Origin: a virus
IMG/VR virus record: IMGVR_UViG_3300048079_000024
Coordinates: 1-51,599 of that record
DNA: 51,599 bases
Direction: 5' to 3' (one strand)
In this document: piece by piece, positions 1 through 7,196 of the stretch
Numbering within the stretch: the first letter of the stretch is position 1
Layout of the letters: each line of letters opens with the position of its first letter
Translations under genes and position numbers: made by a program
Notes under the pieces: generated by a model
What the model was told of the DNA's origin: nothing
Seen by the model: the letters and a program-made list of their open reading frames with translations, nothing else
Database searches by the model: none

Positions 1-73
1 GAGCGATGCACAGGTGTTGACCGTGATCGTGCTGCTGTACGTCGCGGTGTCAATGCTGGCAAATCTTCGGTAG
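1..73 (+). CDS. Membrane micropeptide, 5'-truncated copy at the window edge
   Basis: This is the 3' part of the 24-residue peptide gene that is complete at 51394-51468. Only the G of its ATG lies in the window at this end. It reads SDAQVLTVIVLLYVAVSML and ends with TAG at 71-73. It is not a second gene: it is the same gene seen through the terminal repeat. Confidence 0.75.
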   Translation, partial: SDAQVLTVIVLLYVAVSMLANLR

Positions 74-87
74 CAGCAGCAGAGAAG

Positions 88-127
88 ATGCACAGGGGCA
101 GACCATCGCCCTTGTGCATTTTTTTTT
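88..127 (+). terminator. Rho-independent terminator (left copy)
   Basis: The 11-bp stem ATGCACAGGGG / CCCTTGTGCAT has one G-T pair and a loop of about 10 nt, and runs straight into nine T. It lies 14 nt after the stop of the membrane micropeptide. It would close the small rightward early operon before the late promoter at 321. Confidence 0.93.
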
Positions 128-165
128 ATTTGCGTCCCTGTTACTGTGATCGTTGCCACGAGCGA

Positions 166-180
166 GGGGGCAGGCCCCCC
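166..180. other. G5/C5 hairpin in the terminal repeat
   Basis: GGGGG at 166-170 and CCCCC at 176-180 flank a 5-base loop. There is no T run and no gene overlaps it. It may be structural or connected with genome ends; nothing in the sequence decides this. Confidence 0.35.
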
Positions 181-203
181 CAGGCGTGCGCGAGAACCGG
201 ACG

Positions 204-320
204 AAGTGCCTCCTATATCCGCGCTATATTTTTTCCGAAGCTGTCTGATGGGTGTGACGGATGCGACTGTCGAACGAAGGGTTCGATATATCAAACGATT
301 CGTCTGATGGAGGCCACCCC
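204..320. promoter_or_regulatory. Non-coding stretch with GTCTGATG and GTCGAAC motifs
   Basis: No gene is seen here. CTGTCTGATGGGTG at 241-254 matches CTGTCTGATGAGTG at 50310-50323 in 13 of 14 bases. GTCGAAC (269-275), GTTCGAT (281-287) and CGTCTGATG (301-309) are relatives of motifs spread through 50100-50800. The likely role is shared operator or origin sites on both sides of the early operon. Confidence 0.5.
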
Positions 321-350
321 TTGACACGCAACTTCGCAACCTGCTACTCT
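321..350 (+). promoter_or_regulatory. Sigma70-type promoter of the late/packaging operon
   Basis: A -35 TTGACA at 321-326 and a -10-like TACTCT at 345-350 are separated by 18 bp. The 30-bp block matches 20 of 30 positions of the block at 3618-3647, including GCAAC, AAC and TGC inside the spacer. This suggests a phage-specific promoter family. Transcription would start near 357 and read the structured leader and the terminase genes. Confidence 0.65.
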
Positions 351-397
351 CTACCCGACCAATGCTAGGGCTCCCCGCCCCGGCAAAGGTGCTCTAG

Positions 398-447
398 GGA
401 TGCAGCCCTCACGTGAGGGTCGGGCCTCCAACGCGGGGGTTGCATCC
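398..447 (+). promoter_or_regulatory. Structured leader RNA upstream of the terminase operon
   Basis: GGATGCA (398-404) pairs with TGCATCC (441-447). They enclose a perfect 14-bp palindrome CCCTCACGTGAGGG (406-419), and CAAC/GTTG can form a second small hairpin. The result is a possible three-way junction in the 5' leader between the promoter at 321 and the first start at 462. It could be a leader switch, an operator or a packaging-recognition site. No known riboswitch consensus was recognised. Confidence 0.45.
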
Positions 448-461
448 TGGACTCATACTCG

Positions 462-587
462 ATGGAGGCACGGGTGGATCTGTGGAGCAAGCAGCACGAG
501 GGTAAGTGGGTCGAGTGTAAGAAGTGCCACATACGGTACTGCTCGGAGTGCTACGCGAGATGCCCGCAATGCGCTGAGGGTGGGTGA
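462..587 (+). CDS. Zinc-ribbon micropeptide, 41 aa
   Basis: ATG at 462 opens a 41-residue protein with four CxxC-type pairs packed into its last 25 residues (CKKC, CSEC, CPQC). It probably binds one or two zinc ions. No strong Shine-Dalgarno sequence precedes it, but the stop overlaps the next start (TGATG at 585-589), so the three genes from 462 to 1155 look translationally coupled. Function unknown. Being next to TerS, it may be a packaging or transcription accessory. Confidence 0.65.
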   Translation: MEARVDLWSKQHEGKWVECKKCHIRYCSECYARCPQCAEGG

Positions 588-667
588 TGGGAGCAGCAGT
601 ATCGATCGCGGTGATGTTGATTGTCACGCTCACGTTCATGGTCGTCGCGCGGAGGAGGGGAGACTGA
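587..667 (+). CDS. Single-pass membrane micropeptide, 26 aa
   Basis: ATG at 587 is inside the stop of the zinc-ribbon gene, and its own stop TGA (665-667) overlaps the TerS start. The peptide has a hydrophobic helix (AAVSIAVMLIVTLTFMVVA) followed by ARRRGD, so it should sit in the inner membrane with a cytoplasmic basic tail. It resembles the 24-aa peptides at 51394 and 46224 in design but not in sequence. Its GC-rich 3' end also carries the TerS ribosome-binding site. Confidence 0.5.
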   Translation: MGAAVSIAVMLIVTLTFMVVARRRGD

Positions 668-1155
668 TGGCGTTCGCCGGAACGAAGCTCGCCCCCCGGC
701 ACATCCTCATGGCCTACATGCGCGCCAGCGGCGTCAAGCAGGTGGAGACCGCCCGTCGCTTGGGGATGAGCCCGAATGCAGTCTACATGATCTGCTCATC
801 CCCCTTGTTCCAGCTCCAGGTGCAAGAGATTCAGAAGCAGATCCGCGACGGGGCCGTGGAAGATGTGCTGGACCTCATTCGGCTCGAAGGCCCCGCTTCC
901 GTGCGGACACTCGTGGAGTGGCGCGATCAAGTTGACGAGCCTGCGGTCAGCCTCAACGCGGCGAACTCCCTCCTCGATCGCGGGGCTGCCCCGAAGAAGC
1001 ATCAGGTCGAGGAGGACCGCACGCTGCGGATTGTGATCGGGCGCGAGGAGTCAGAGGTGATGCGTGCCATCGTCAAGGAAGCCGGGTTCGCGATCGATGT
1101 GACGCCGCGCGGGCGATTGCTCGCAATGGTGCCAGACGAGGAGGACGGCGCGTGA
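667..1155 (+). CDS. Terminase small subunit-like protein
   Basis: This 162-residue protein has an N-terminal helix-turn-helix (about residues 12-40, with VETARRLGMSPNAVYMICSS). Helical segments follow and the C-terminus is acidic. The start at 667 is preceded by GGAGGAGGGG, stronger than any start further upstream in the frame. Small terminase subunits bind the packaging site through such an HTH and load the large subunit. Its position one gene before the TerL ATPase supports the call; the family is too variable for certainty. Confidence 0.7.
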   Translation: MAFAGTKLAPRHILMAYMRASGVKQVETARRLGMSPNAVYMICSSPLFQLQVQEIQKQIRDGAVEDVLDLIRLEGPASVRTLVEWRDQVDEPAVSLNAANSLLDRGAAPKKHQVEEDRTLRIVIGREESEVMRAIVKEAGFAIDVTPRGRLLAMVPDEEDGA

Positions 1156-1182
1156 TAGTAAACCTAAAAGGAGGGAAGGATC

Positions 1183-1530
1183 ATGGCGTACAAGAGTAAC
1201 CCAGCAAAGGGCAAGCCGTCCGAGACATTCTTTTTTCGCAAGGGTGCAACGCATGAGGAGACCAGGGCGCTCCAGCTCACCGATGCCGAGTTTGAAGCTT
1301 TCCGCGCCAACGAAGAGGCTCTGTCGATCGGTGAGCGGGGGCTAGGTAATCAAGTGCTCACCGTGGGCATGGACTGGGAGCACATGCTGTCCACGCTTCC
1401 CTTCGATCTGTCCACGGCTGACCCCGTGTTGCTGGCAGCATTCGAGCGGCTCGGGAAAGCTACCCTCACGCTGTCAGATCAGATCCGGGTGAAGTTCAAT
1501 CAGCCGATTGATCCTGGGTTTGGTGGTTAG
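1183..1530 (+). CDS. Hypothetical protein between TerS and TerL, 115 aa
   Basis: Strong ribosome-binding site AAAAGGAGGGAAGG upstream of ATG 1183. The protein is soluble and mixed-charge, with a basic Lys-rich start and a Gly-ending tail; no motif is recognised. Its place between the terminase genes suggests a role in packaging or virion assembly, but this is inference only. Confidence 0.75.
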   Translation: MAYKSNPAKGKPSETFFFRKGATHEETRALQLTDAEFEAFRANEEALSIGERGLGNQVLTVGMDWEHMLSTLPFDLSTADPVLLAAFERLGKATLTLSDQIRVKFNQPIDPGFGG

Positions 1531-1544
1531 GGGCAGAGTGACAG

Positions 1545-2720
1545 ATGAGCGTCCGTGAGTTCGTCGATGCGATTGCAAAGGGTGAGCTGGTCGAGGACGA
1601 GCTGCTCGTGGACCGCAAGACGGGTCTCGTCCGACAAGCGGGCACCGTCGATGGCGGGGATAGCAAGTTCATCCTGAAGTTCCGCGAGGCCGCTGAGCGA
1701 TCCCTGTACGTGTTTGCGAAGGCCGTGCTCGGGCTCGACCGGCTCACCCATCATTTACACTTGCCCGTCTGCCAACTGCTCACGCGCATCCCGCCCTATC
1801 GCAAGCTCGTGCTCCTGCCCCGCGATCACCTGAAGTCGAGCATCGTTGCGAAGGCTCTCCCCATCCACATCCTCATCCAGCCGAAGGAGAACAACATCTA
1901 CATCCCCAAGCTCGACGGGGCCTCGACGCGCATCCTGCTCTCGAATGAGACGGCCACGAACGCCGAGCACTTCCTGCGCTGGATTATGGCGAAGTTCGAG
2001 ACGAACAAGTTACTGCGGGCACTCTGGCCGCATCGGTGCTGGAACAACCCCCGCCGCGAATCGAAGAAGTGGCAGGAGAAGGAAATGATGATTCCGCGTG
2101 ATGAAGACTTCCCCGAAGCCAGCATCGAGACCATCGGCGTCGGGGGCGCGATCACCTCGCGGCATTACAATGTGCTCATCAAGGATGACTTGATCTCCAT
2201 TGAAGCCGCGAACTCCCCCGTTGTCATGCAGACCGCTGTGGAGTGGCACAAGGCATCGCGGGCGCTGATGGACGATCCTGATAAATCGCTGGAGTTCATC
2301 ATTGGCACACGCTGGGCGGTGTACGATCTGTACGAATACATCGAGCAGGAAGATCCCTCGGTGGAAGTCTACAAGCGAGCGGGTGTCGAGGATGGGGTCT
2401 CGATCTGGCCCGAGATGTTCTCCCTGGAGACCCACGCGCGCCTGCGAAAAGAGTTCGGGACGCTGTACCCGTTGTTGTATCTGAACAATGCCACAGACCC
2501 CGCGTTGACGGACTTCGACTTGGAGGAGATCCGCATCTTCAACGTCGAGGGAGACAAGATCACATTCGAGGAGACCGAGCAGGATTTGCTGCTGCACAAG
2601 GAACAGAACACGCCCGCGCAGTCCCCGGATCTCCCGCGCGGCACCGTGCTCACACGCGACACGTGGGGACAGATGATGGGACGAGGCAAGCAGGAATACT
2701 TGAGGCTCAAATATGGCTGA
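1545..2720 (+). CDS. Terminase large subunit, ATPase half (split TerL)
   Basis: The 391 residues match the N-terminal motor of phage terminases: a deviant Walker A region (PRDHLKSS, residues 92-99), an LLSNETATNA segment, Walker B with catalytic acid LIKDDL (D214, D215) and a coupling-type GTRW (254-257). The motor pumps DNA into the prohead. The protein stops before the RNase H-like nuclease, which is encoded by the next gene in another frame. The 8-nt overlap (2713-2720) suggests coupled translation and a two-chain enzyme. Confidence 0.88.
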   Translation: MSVREFVDAIAKGELVEDELLVDRKTGLVRQAGTVDGGDSKFILKFREAAERSLYVFAKAVLGLDRLTHHLHLPVCQLLTRIPPYRKLVLLPRDHLKSSIVAKALPIHILIQPKENNIYIPKLDGASTRILLSNETATNAEHFLRWIMAKFETNKLLRALWPHRCWNNPRRESKKWQEKEMMIPRDEDFPEASIETIGVGGAITSRHYNVLIKDDLISIEAANSPVVMQTAVEWHKASRALMDDPDKSLEFIIGTRWAVYDLYEYIEQEDPSVEVYKRAGVEDGVSIWPEMFSLETHARLRKEFGTLYPLLYLNNATDPALTDFDLEEIRIFNVEGDKITFEETEQDLLLHKEQNTPAQSPDLPRGTVLTRDTWGQMMGRGKQEYLRLKYG

Positions 2721-3351
2721 GCTAGACCTGAGCCTCTTGAGCACGTGCTATGCCTTCTGTGACCCAGCGGGAAAGAGAAAGCCGGGCGAGACCCTCAAGC
2801 GGGTGCGGGCACGTTCCGCCATCATCGTCGTGGCCCCCGATCACCTGTCGCGCATTTTCGTGTTGTATGCTTGGGCCAAACGCTGCTCGACGGACGAGAT
2901 GATCGAGCAGATCTTCGAGACCCAGGAGCGATTTCGCCCCCGGATCTTCGGGGTCGAGGCGAACGCGATGCAGTCCTTGTTCGCCGATGCGATTCGCCGC
3001 GAGTCCCGGATGCTCCAGAAGCGCATTGCTCTGCTCCCCGTCACACAGCCCACCGGCATCGATAAAGACTTTCGCATTCGGGCCGCACTCCAGCCGGTCA
3101 TCGCCTGGGGGCGTCTCTTCATCCAGGAGCACCAGACGGATCTGCTGCATGAGCTGACCTCGTTCCCGATGTCTGCGACCAAGGATCTCGTGGATGCGTT
3201 GGCGAGTGCGATCGCTCTCGTGCCGCAGAAGCCCACGCGCCGCCAGCATGACGAGGAGATCCAGAAGCTCGCTGCGTACTTGCGGAACTCGGGTGCGCCT
3301 GCGGCGTACATCGAGCAGCGAATCTCCGAACTCGCACTGAGGAAGAACTGA
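2713..3351 (+). CDS. Terminase large subunit, nuclease half (split TerL)
   Basis: The 212 residues fit the RNase H-fold nuclease of TerL. Three acidic clusters are at the expected order and spacing: D17 in FCDPA, E82 in GVEAN, and D158/D161 in KDLVDALA. It would make the headful or end cuts. It starts at ATG 2713, inside the end of the ATPase gene and in a different frame. Both halves keep their catalytic residues, so this looks like a stable gene split, although a single indel in the assembly must be excluded. Confidence 0.85.
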   Translation: MAELDLSLLSTCYAFCDPAGKRKPGETLKRVRARSAIIVVAPDHLSRIFVLYAWAKRCSTDEMIEQIFETQERFRPRIFGVEANAMQSLFADAIRRESRMLQKRIALLPVTQPTGIDKDFRIRAALQPVIAWGRLFIQEHQTDLLHELTSFPMSATKDLVDALASAIALVPQKPTRRQHDEEIQKLAAYLRNSGAPAAYIEQRISELALRKN

Positions 3352-3621
3352 ATGATTGAGTGGTTCCAGCTTGCTGTTGCCATCTTGAGTTTGATTGCAA
3401 TGGCGGTCGTCCTCCCACTGTATAATTCGATGCGGCGGCTTCGGTCGAACGAGATCCACGCACTCCAGGGAGACATCGCAGCACTCAAGCAGGATCTCGT
3501 CCGTATCGAGGCAACCCTCCATGAGCGGGTGGACGGGATCGTTCACCGCCTCGATACACACATCCAGTGGCATCTCAATCAAGCGATGAAGGGCAATCCT
3601 TCCACGCAGGAAGGCCCTTGA
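3352..3621 (+). CDS. Membrane-anchored coiled-coil protein, 89 aa
   Basis: ATG follows the TerL stop directly. One hydrophobic helix (about residues 5-25) is followed by a charged, heptad-like segment to residue 75. The topology suits an inner-membrane protein with a cytoplasmic or periplasmic coiled coil. It could be a lysis accessory or an antiholin-type protein; no family motif was recognised. Confidence 0.7.
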   Translation: MIEWFQLAVAILSLIAMAVVLPLYNSMRRLRSNEIHALQGDIAALKQDLVRIEATLHERVDGIVHRLDTHIQWHLNQAMKGNPSTQEGP

Positions 3622-3647
3622 CGTGCAACGATAGAACGTGCCACACT
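3618..3647 (+). promoter_or_regulatory. Possible internal late promoter
   Basis: TTGACG (3618-3623), 18-bp spacer, CACACT (3642-3647). The -10 is poor by the sigma70 rule. The block nevertheless shares TTGAC, GCAAC, AAC, TGC and AC at the same offsets with the promoter at 321-350 (20 of 30 bases). It would drive 3687 onward. Confidence 0.4.
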
Positions 3648-3686
3648 AGCAGCGACCATTAACCCTTCACCGTAGAGGAGATAGAC

Positions 3687-3854
3687 ATGGCAGATCGTGA
3701 AGCAGGACTCGCACGGGCCAAGTCCAAGGAGATGTCGAACCAGCCACAGGGACGGTCGGGCAGCGGCACGCAGAAGAACAAGGGGCCGGTTAAGTCCGCG
3801 CAGGGCAACCCCACGCGCTCGGGTGGGATCAACCGTCCGACAAAATCGGGGTAA
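3687..3854 (+). CDS. Small basic disordered protein, 55 aa
   Basis: ATG 3687 has a good ribosome-binding site (GAGGAG, 6 nt away). The protein is rich in Gly, Ser, Lys, Asn and Gln, with no hydrophobic core, so it is probably disordered. A protein of similar size and composition lies at 11291. Such Lys/Gly-rich phage proteins may bind nucleic acid or be minor virion parts; the function is unknown. Confidence 0.65.
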   Translation: MADREAGLARAKSKEMSNQPQGRSGSGTQKNKGPVKSAQGNPTRSGGINRPTKSG

Positions 3855-3860
3855 CAAGCC

Positions 3861-4286
3861 ATGATTCGATTGTGGCTTGCTGTATCTATTCTCGTTCTTG
3901 CCCTCTCCGCCAGCCCGCTGCTTGCCCAACCCCCGAGTATTGGCGGAGGACTCGTTGACGAAGTTGGCGTGTGGCGACCTGTCCAGCGATCTTTCGCGGA
4001 TGCGACCATTCTCGGGGATACCGAGATCGTCGCAGCGCAGGGGGCGGGCGTCCGCATCCGCGTGCTCGGTATCCATTGCCAATCGCTACTCGCGGTTACG
4101 TTGAAGCTCAAGAGCGCAGGAGCTAACATCATCAGTGCCGCGTTCGCGGTTGGGGCCGCCGGGAGTCTGTCAATGTCGTACAACCCGCACGGGTGGTTTC
4201 AGACGAACGCAAACGAAGCCCTGAACCTGAACCAGAGTGCCGCCGTGAATACGGGATGCCAGGTTGTGTGGGTGAGGGCAGCATAG
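3861..4286 (+). CDS. Secreted beta-rich protein with signal peptide, 141 aa
   Basis: Residues 1-22 form a classical Sec signal ending SPLLAQ. The mature part is rich in small and beta-forming residues, with repeated Ala/Asn-rich segments near the end (NEALNLNQSAAVNTG). The C-terminal part resembles short phage structural or fibre domains. An exported protein in this place could act in the periplasm before lysis, or the segment may be a membrane anchor. It lies immediately before the endolysin. Confidence 0.65.
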   Translation: MIRLWLAVSILVLALSASPLLAQPPSIGGGLVDEVGVWRPVQRSFADATILGDTEIVAAQGAGVRIRVLGIHCQSLLAVTLKLKSAGANIISAAFAVGAAGSLSMSYNPHGWFQTNANEALNLNQSAAVNTGCQVVWVRAA

Positions 4287-4287
4287 A

Positions 4288-4626
4288 ATGATCCGGTTGA
4301 AGGAAGGCGTCCGCGTCCACGGTATTCAGCCGGAGATTGTGCTCGCCATCGCGGTCGCCCGTGATGTCTGGCTCCGGCACAGTGCGGACGAGCTGGTGAT
4401 TACCAGCGTCACCGATGGCGTGCATAAGCGGGCGAGTTTTCACTACAGCGGCAATGCTGTGGATTTCCGGGTGCATAACTTGCCCGCTGTCTACCGTGCC
4501 GCTGCCGTCGTCGAACTGAAGGAGAGACTCGGGCCAGACTACGATGTGATTCACGAGTCGGCAGGACAGCCGAACGAACACGTCCACGTTGAGTTTGAAC
4601 CGAAGGAGCCATACCGTGCCGGTTAA
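4288..4626 (+). CDS. Endolysin-like peptidase (M15-type)
   Basis: The 112 residues carry the zinc-ligand pattern of M15-type peptidoglycan peptidases: SFHYSGNAVDF (H52, D59) and, 40 residues later, EHVHVEF (H98, H100). This family cuts peptide cross-links in the cell wall, as in T5 endolysin or VanX/VanY. There is no signal peptide, so release needs the holin, candidate at 11466. It is compact, a single domain, with no separate wall-binding domain. Confidence 0.75.
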   Translation: MIRLKEGVRVHGIQPEIVLAIAVARDVWLRHSADELVITSVTDGVHKRASFHYSGNAVDFRVHNLPAVYRAAAVVELKERLGPDYDVIHESAGQPNEHVHVEFEPKEPYRAG

Positions 4627-4804
4627 GGTTCGGAAGGCGAATGGCTACCGAGTGAGCACGCCGCACGGAACGAAGGCAAAGTCTACCTCGAAGAAGAAAG
4701 CGATGGCGCAGAAACGGCTGCTGAATGCTGTCGAGCATGGGTTCAAACCAACGGGCAAGCGTCGCGGTCGCCGCGCGCGCACCCGCCGTGTGAGGTCGAG
4801 CTGA
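4616..4804 (+). CDS. Small highly basic protein, 62 aa
   Basis: GTG 4616 is chosen because CGAAGGAG lies 8 nt upstream inside the endolysin end, an 11-nt overlap. About a third of the residues are Lys or Arg, ending in KRRGRRARTRRVRSS. Small proteins of this type, with an RRLLNAxEHG-like core, are common in environmental phages. A DNA- or RNA-binding role is plausible but not shown. Confidence 0.7.
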   Translation: MPVKVRKANGYRVSTPHGTKAKSTSKKKAMAQKRLLNAVEHGFKPTGKRRGRRARTRRVRSS

Positions 4805-5506
4805 TTGGCAACCGTCAGCGAACTCGGCGAGACGTGGAACACGACGGCGGGTAATAAAACTGTCGCAGCAACACCCGCTGTTGATGACCTTATCGTTGTC
4901 GTCCACGGCATGTCGGGATTCGCTGGCGGCGATACCAGTGTTATTACTGATGACCAGGGAGGCACGTACACGCAGATCGGGGCGAACCCGCTCTCCTCGG
5001 GAGGCGGTACTGCCTGTGCTCTCTGGATTTCGATTCGTAATGCTTTAATTGCCTCTGCTGTTTCAACAATTTTTACAGCAACGAATGTTGGAGATACCGG
5101 CGGCGGGTTGACTGTCCTGAAAGTCACGGGCATGACCCGAGCGGGCGGAAATGCAGCAAGGCAAAGTGTTGGAGAGAGCACACAAACCGAGAGCCCCGTT
5201 GTCTGCACGTTTCCTGCTGCCCCGCTCACAGCGAATCCCTGCATCGCTGGCGTATTCGGGGAGGACAATCCTGCGGCCCTTGGTGCGCCGACAAGCTGGA
5301 CAGAGACGACTGATACCGGGTGGGCAACCCCTGCTACGGGTATTTGGGTTGGCTTTAGAAGTTCGGGTGAAACGAGTGCGGCAATTACTTGGGCCTCTGG
5401 CGCATTCATTGACCACAATGAGGGCATGGTGGAACTGGACACATCGGTTGATCCAGTAGAGCTGCGGGCTGCAATTAAGCCACAGTTCTACGCGCATCAA
5501 TACTGA
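4805..5506 (+). CDS. Beta-rich virion/adhesin-like protein, 233 aa
   Basis: TTG 4805 follows the previous stop with no gap. The protein is rich in Thr, Ser, Gly and Val, with alternating beta patterns and no long helix, as in receptor-binding or decoration proteins. It resembles the 220-aa protein at 6534 in design (a GxxxVxVA-type beta core and TxTGWATP-like loops). Both flank the lectin-like protein at 5508, forming a putative fibre or tip cluster. Confidence 0.65.
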   Translation: MATVSELGETWNTTAGNKTVAATPAVDDLIVVVHGMSGFAGGDTSVITDDQGGTYTQIGANPLSSGGGTACALWISIRNALIASAVSTIFTATNVGDTGGGLTVLKVTGMTRAGGNAARQSVGESTQTESPVVCTFPAAPLTANPCIAGVFGEDNPAALGAPTSWTETTDTGWATPATGIWVGFRSSGETSAAITWASGAFIDHNEGMVELDTSVDPVELRAAIKPQFYAHQY

Positions 5507-5507
5507 G

Positions 5508-6533
5508 ATGAAAACAACATACACACTCCAGCACGGCCTGTGGCTCCCTAAGCGGCAACTGAGGCGAGGGTTCGGAGACGTGGTGGCATCCCTCACAAAG
5601 CGATTGAGCGTTACGGAGTGCGGAGGATGTTCACGCCGCCGAGCTACGCTGAATCGGTGGTTTCCATCCTTGGAGCCGTTTGCGCCTCCATCAGCGCAAA
5701 GAGGGTTTGCCGATGGCCCCGTTAGGCTTTTTGGTTCTAAAGTACGAACGGGATCAGGCGGAGCCGGTGCCGGAGGGGGCGGCGGTCCTGCTCTTGCAAA
5801 CTGCTGCCCAGGTGTCGGCGGAGGATGTCCAGGCAGCAACCCAAGTTACGTTCTACTGCGAGACAACTTCGACGATGTTGGTGGTTTCAGCGAGGACTGC
5901 TGGGCTGGTGGACTATGGAAGGAACCGACGCGGTGGACACAGGAAACAACCATCGTTGCTCAAGGGACGGGTTCGCTCCGGCTGGAGTACGCGGCAAATA
6001 GCACCGGACCCGGATTTGAGCAGGCCGATGATTATGCGGCCAATCGTGAAGTCTATGTCGCGTACAAGGAGCGTCTTTCGAGTGGATGGCAGGTAAGCGG
6101 TGTGGGTCAGAAAGGGATGAAGAACTTTGCAACTGGTGTTACGGAGAATCAGATTGAGATGCGCATGTCCCTTTTCGGTAATGGCTATCATTTCAATACT
6201 GAATCTGGTATCTCGCCGGAGCTGACCTCACCCAAGACGGTCAAAATGTGGTTGCCAGATAACACCTGGGTCTGCATCGAGGGGCGCATGAAGTGGAACA
6301 CAGCTGGGCAGTCTAACGGTGAGTGGCAAATGTGGAACGACGGAGTATCCCAATTCACGGAGACTGGCCTAAACTTTACAGATGATTCACGGCTGATGAC
6401 GGCTATTATGATTAGTGCCTACTACAACCAGCAAGACCCATGCACGGAAGCAAGCCCGTGTGCGCCAGCAGCGATCCAGTATCGTTACATCGACGATCTC
6501 ACGGTGAGTACGCAGCGAGTGGGGTGTACCTAG
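5508..6533 (+). CDS. Virion protein with CGGC motif and lectin-like domain, 341 aa
   Basis: Residues 20-52 hold FGDVVA...CGGCSRRRATLNRWFP, a motif I recognise from many phage tail-region proteins (GDVVA, CGGC, RR, LNR). A Gly-rich linker (about residues 80-100) leads to a C-terminal beta domain of about 225 residues. Its pattern (DNFDD start, WVCIEGRMKWN, GEWQMWNDG, YIDDLTVS end) fits a concanavalin A/LamG-type jelly roll found in sugar-binding or polysaccharide-lyase proteins. A receptor-binding or depolymerising role is inferred. Confidence 0.65.
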   Translation: MKTTYTLQHGLWLPKRQLRRGFGDVVASLTKRLSVTECGGCSRRRATLNRWFPSLEPFAPPSAQRGFADGPVRLFGSKVRTGSGGAGAGGGGGPALANCCPGVGGGCPGSNPSYVLLRDNFDDVGGFSEDCWAGGLWKEPTRWTQETTIVAQGTGSLRLEYAANSTGPGFEQADDYAANREVYVAYKERLSSGWQVSGVGQKGMKNFATGVTENQIEMRMSLFGNGYHFNTESGISPELTSPKTVKMWLPDNTWVCIEGRMKWNTAGQSNGEWQMWNDGVSQFTETGLNFTDDSRLMTAIMISAYYNQQDPCTEASPCAPAAIQYRYIDDLTVSTQRVGCT

Positions 6534-7196
6534 ATGGCATTCCCAGTTGTTGACTCGCGAGCTTTATCACAGACCACACCCGCCAATACTTCCCATGTGG
6601 TGACGCTGCCATCTGGATCGGGCGGTATCGTCATCATAGCGGCAGGGTTCAACGGAGAAGGCGGGCTGCCGGTTATTACATGGCCCGGCAGTATGACCGA
6701 GTTCTACACAGGCACCAATGTATTCATCAAACATGCTGGGGCCTATGGCACTCCGGGTGGAAGCAGCATCACAATTACTACGGACTTGAGTATCAAAGCC
6801 GCTTTCATCGCATGGCGTATTTCCGGGGCCGAAAACCCGGCAACACAACCGCCCGAGGCTGGCCTTGCAACTGGTACGAGCACCACGCCCGATCCTCCAA
6901 GCCTGAGTCCTACTGGGGGCGCAAAGGACTACCTATGGATTGCTGCGACTGCTGGTGTAAGCGGTCAGGATGTTACGGCGGCTCCTGCGAGCTACACGGA
7001 CTTTCAGGATTCTACTACTGGAATAGCAGGCGACGACGTTACGACAGCCAGCGGCGAAAGATCCCTGAATGCGGCCTCCGAAGATCCGGGCACTTTTACT
7101 GCCGTTGATTCAGAGCGTTGGGTCGCAGCAACCATTGCCGTGCATCCATCACCGGCAGTCGCCGTAGAACTCCTCGGCGCGATGGTCACGGGCTGA
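6534..7196 (+). CDS. Beta-rich virion/adhesin-like protein, 220 aa
   Basis: It abuts the previous stop. It is Thr/Ala/Gly-rich with alternating beta strands and ends in a hydrophobic AVELLGAMVTG. Similar in size and style to the protein at 4805, so the two may be paralogues around the lectin-like protein. Probable fibre or head-fibre component; no enzymatic motif seen. Confidence 0.65.
   Translation: MAFPVVDSRALSQTTPANTSHVVTLPSGSGGIVIIAAGFNGEGGLPVITWPGSMTEFYTGTNVFIKHAGAYGTPGGSSITITTDLSIKAAFIAWRISGAENPATQPPEAGLATGTSTTPDPPSLSPTGGAKDYLWIAATAGVSGQDVTAAPASYTDFQDSTTGIAGDDVTTASGERSLNAASEDPGTFTAVDSERWVAATIAVHPSPAVAVELLGAMVTG

Larger units (their letters stand above)
1..203. repeat. Terminal direct repeat, left copy
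   Basis: Bases 1-203 recur at 51396-51599. The only difference I find is the T run before ATTTGCG, with 9 T here and 10 T in the right copy. The repeat covers the body of a membrane-peptide gene, its terminator and a GC-rich hairpin. Either a circular genome was written out with an overlap, or the virion has short terminal repeats; a one-base homopolymer difference favours sequencing or assembly overlap. Confidence 0.97.

Noticed and set aside
2010-3582. Long frames on the minus strand opposite the terminase genes
   Set aside because: They mirror GC-rich coding DNA, have no ribosome-binding sites and no motifs; the plus strand carries clear TerL motifs.
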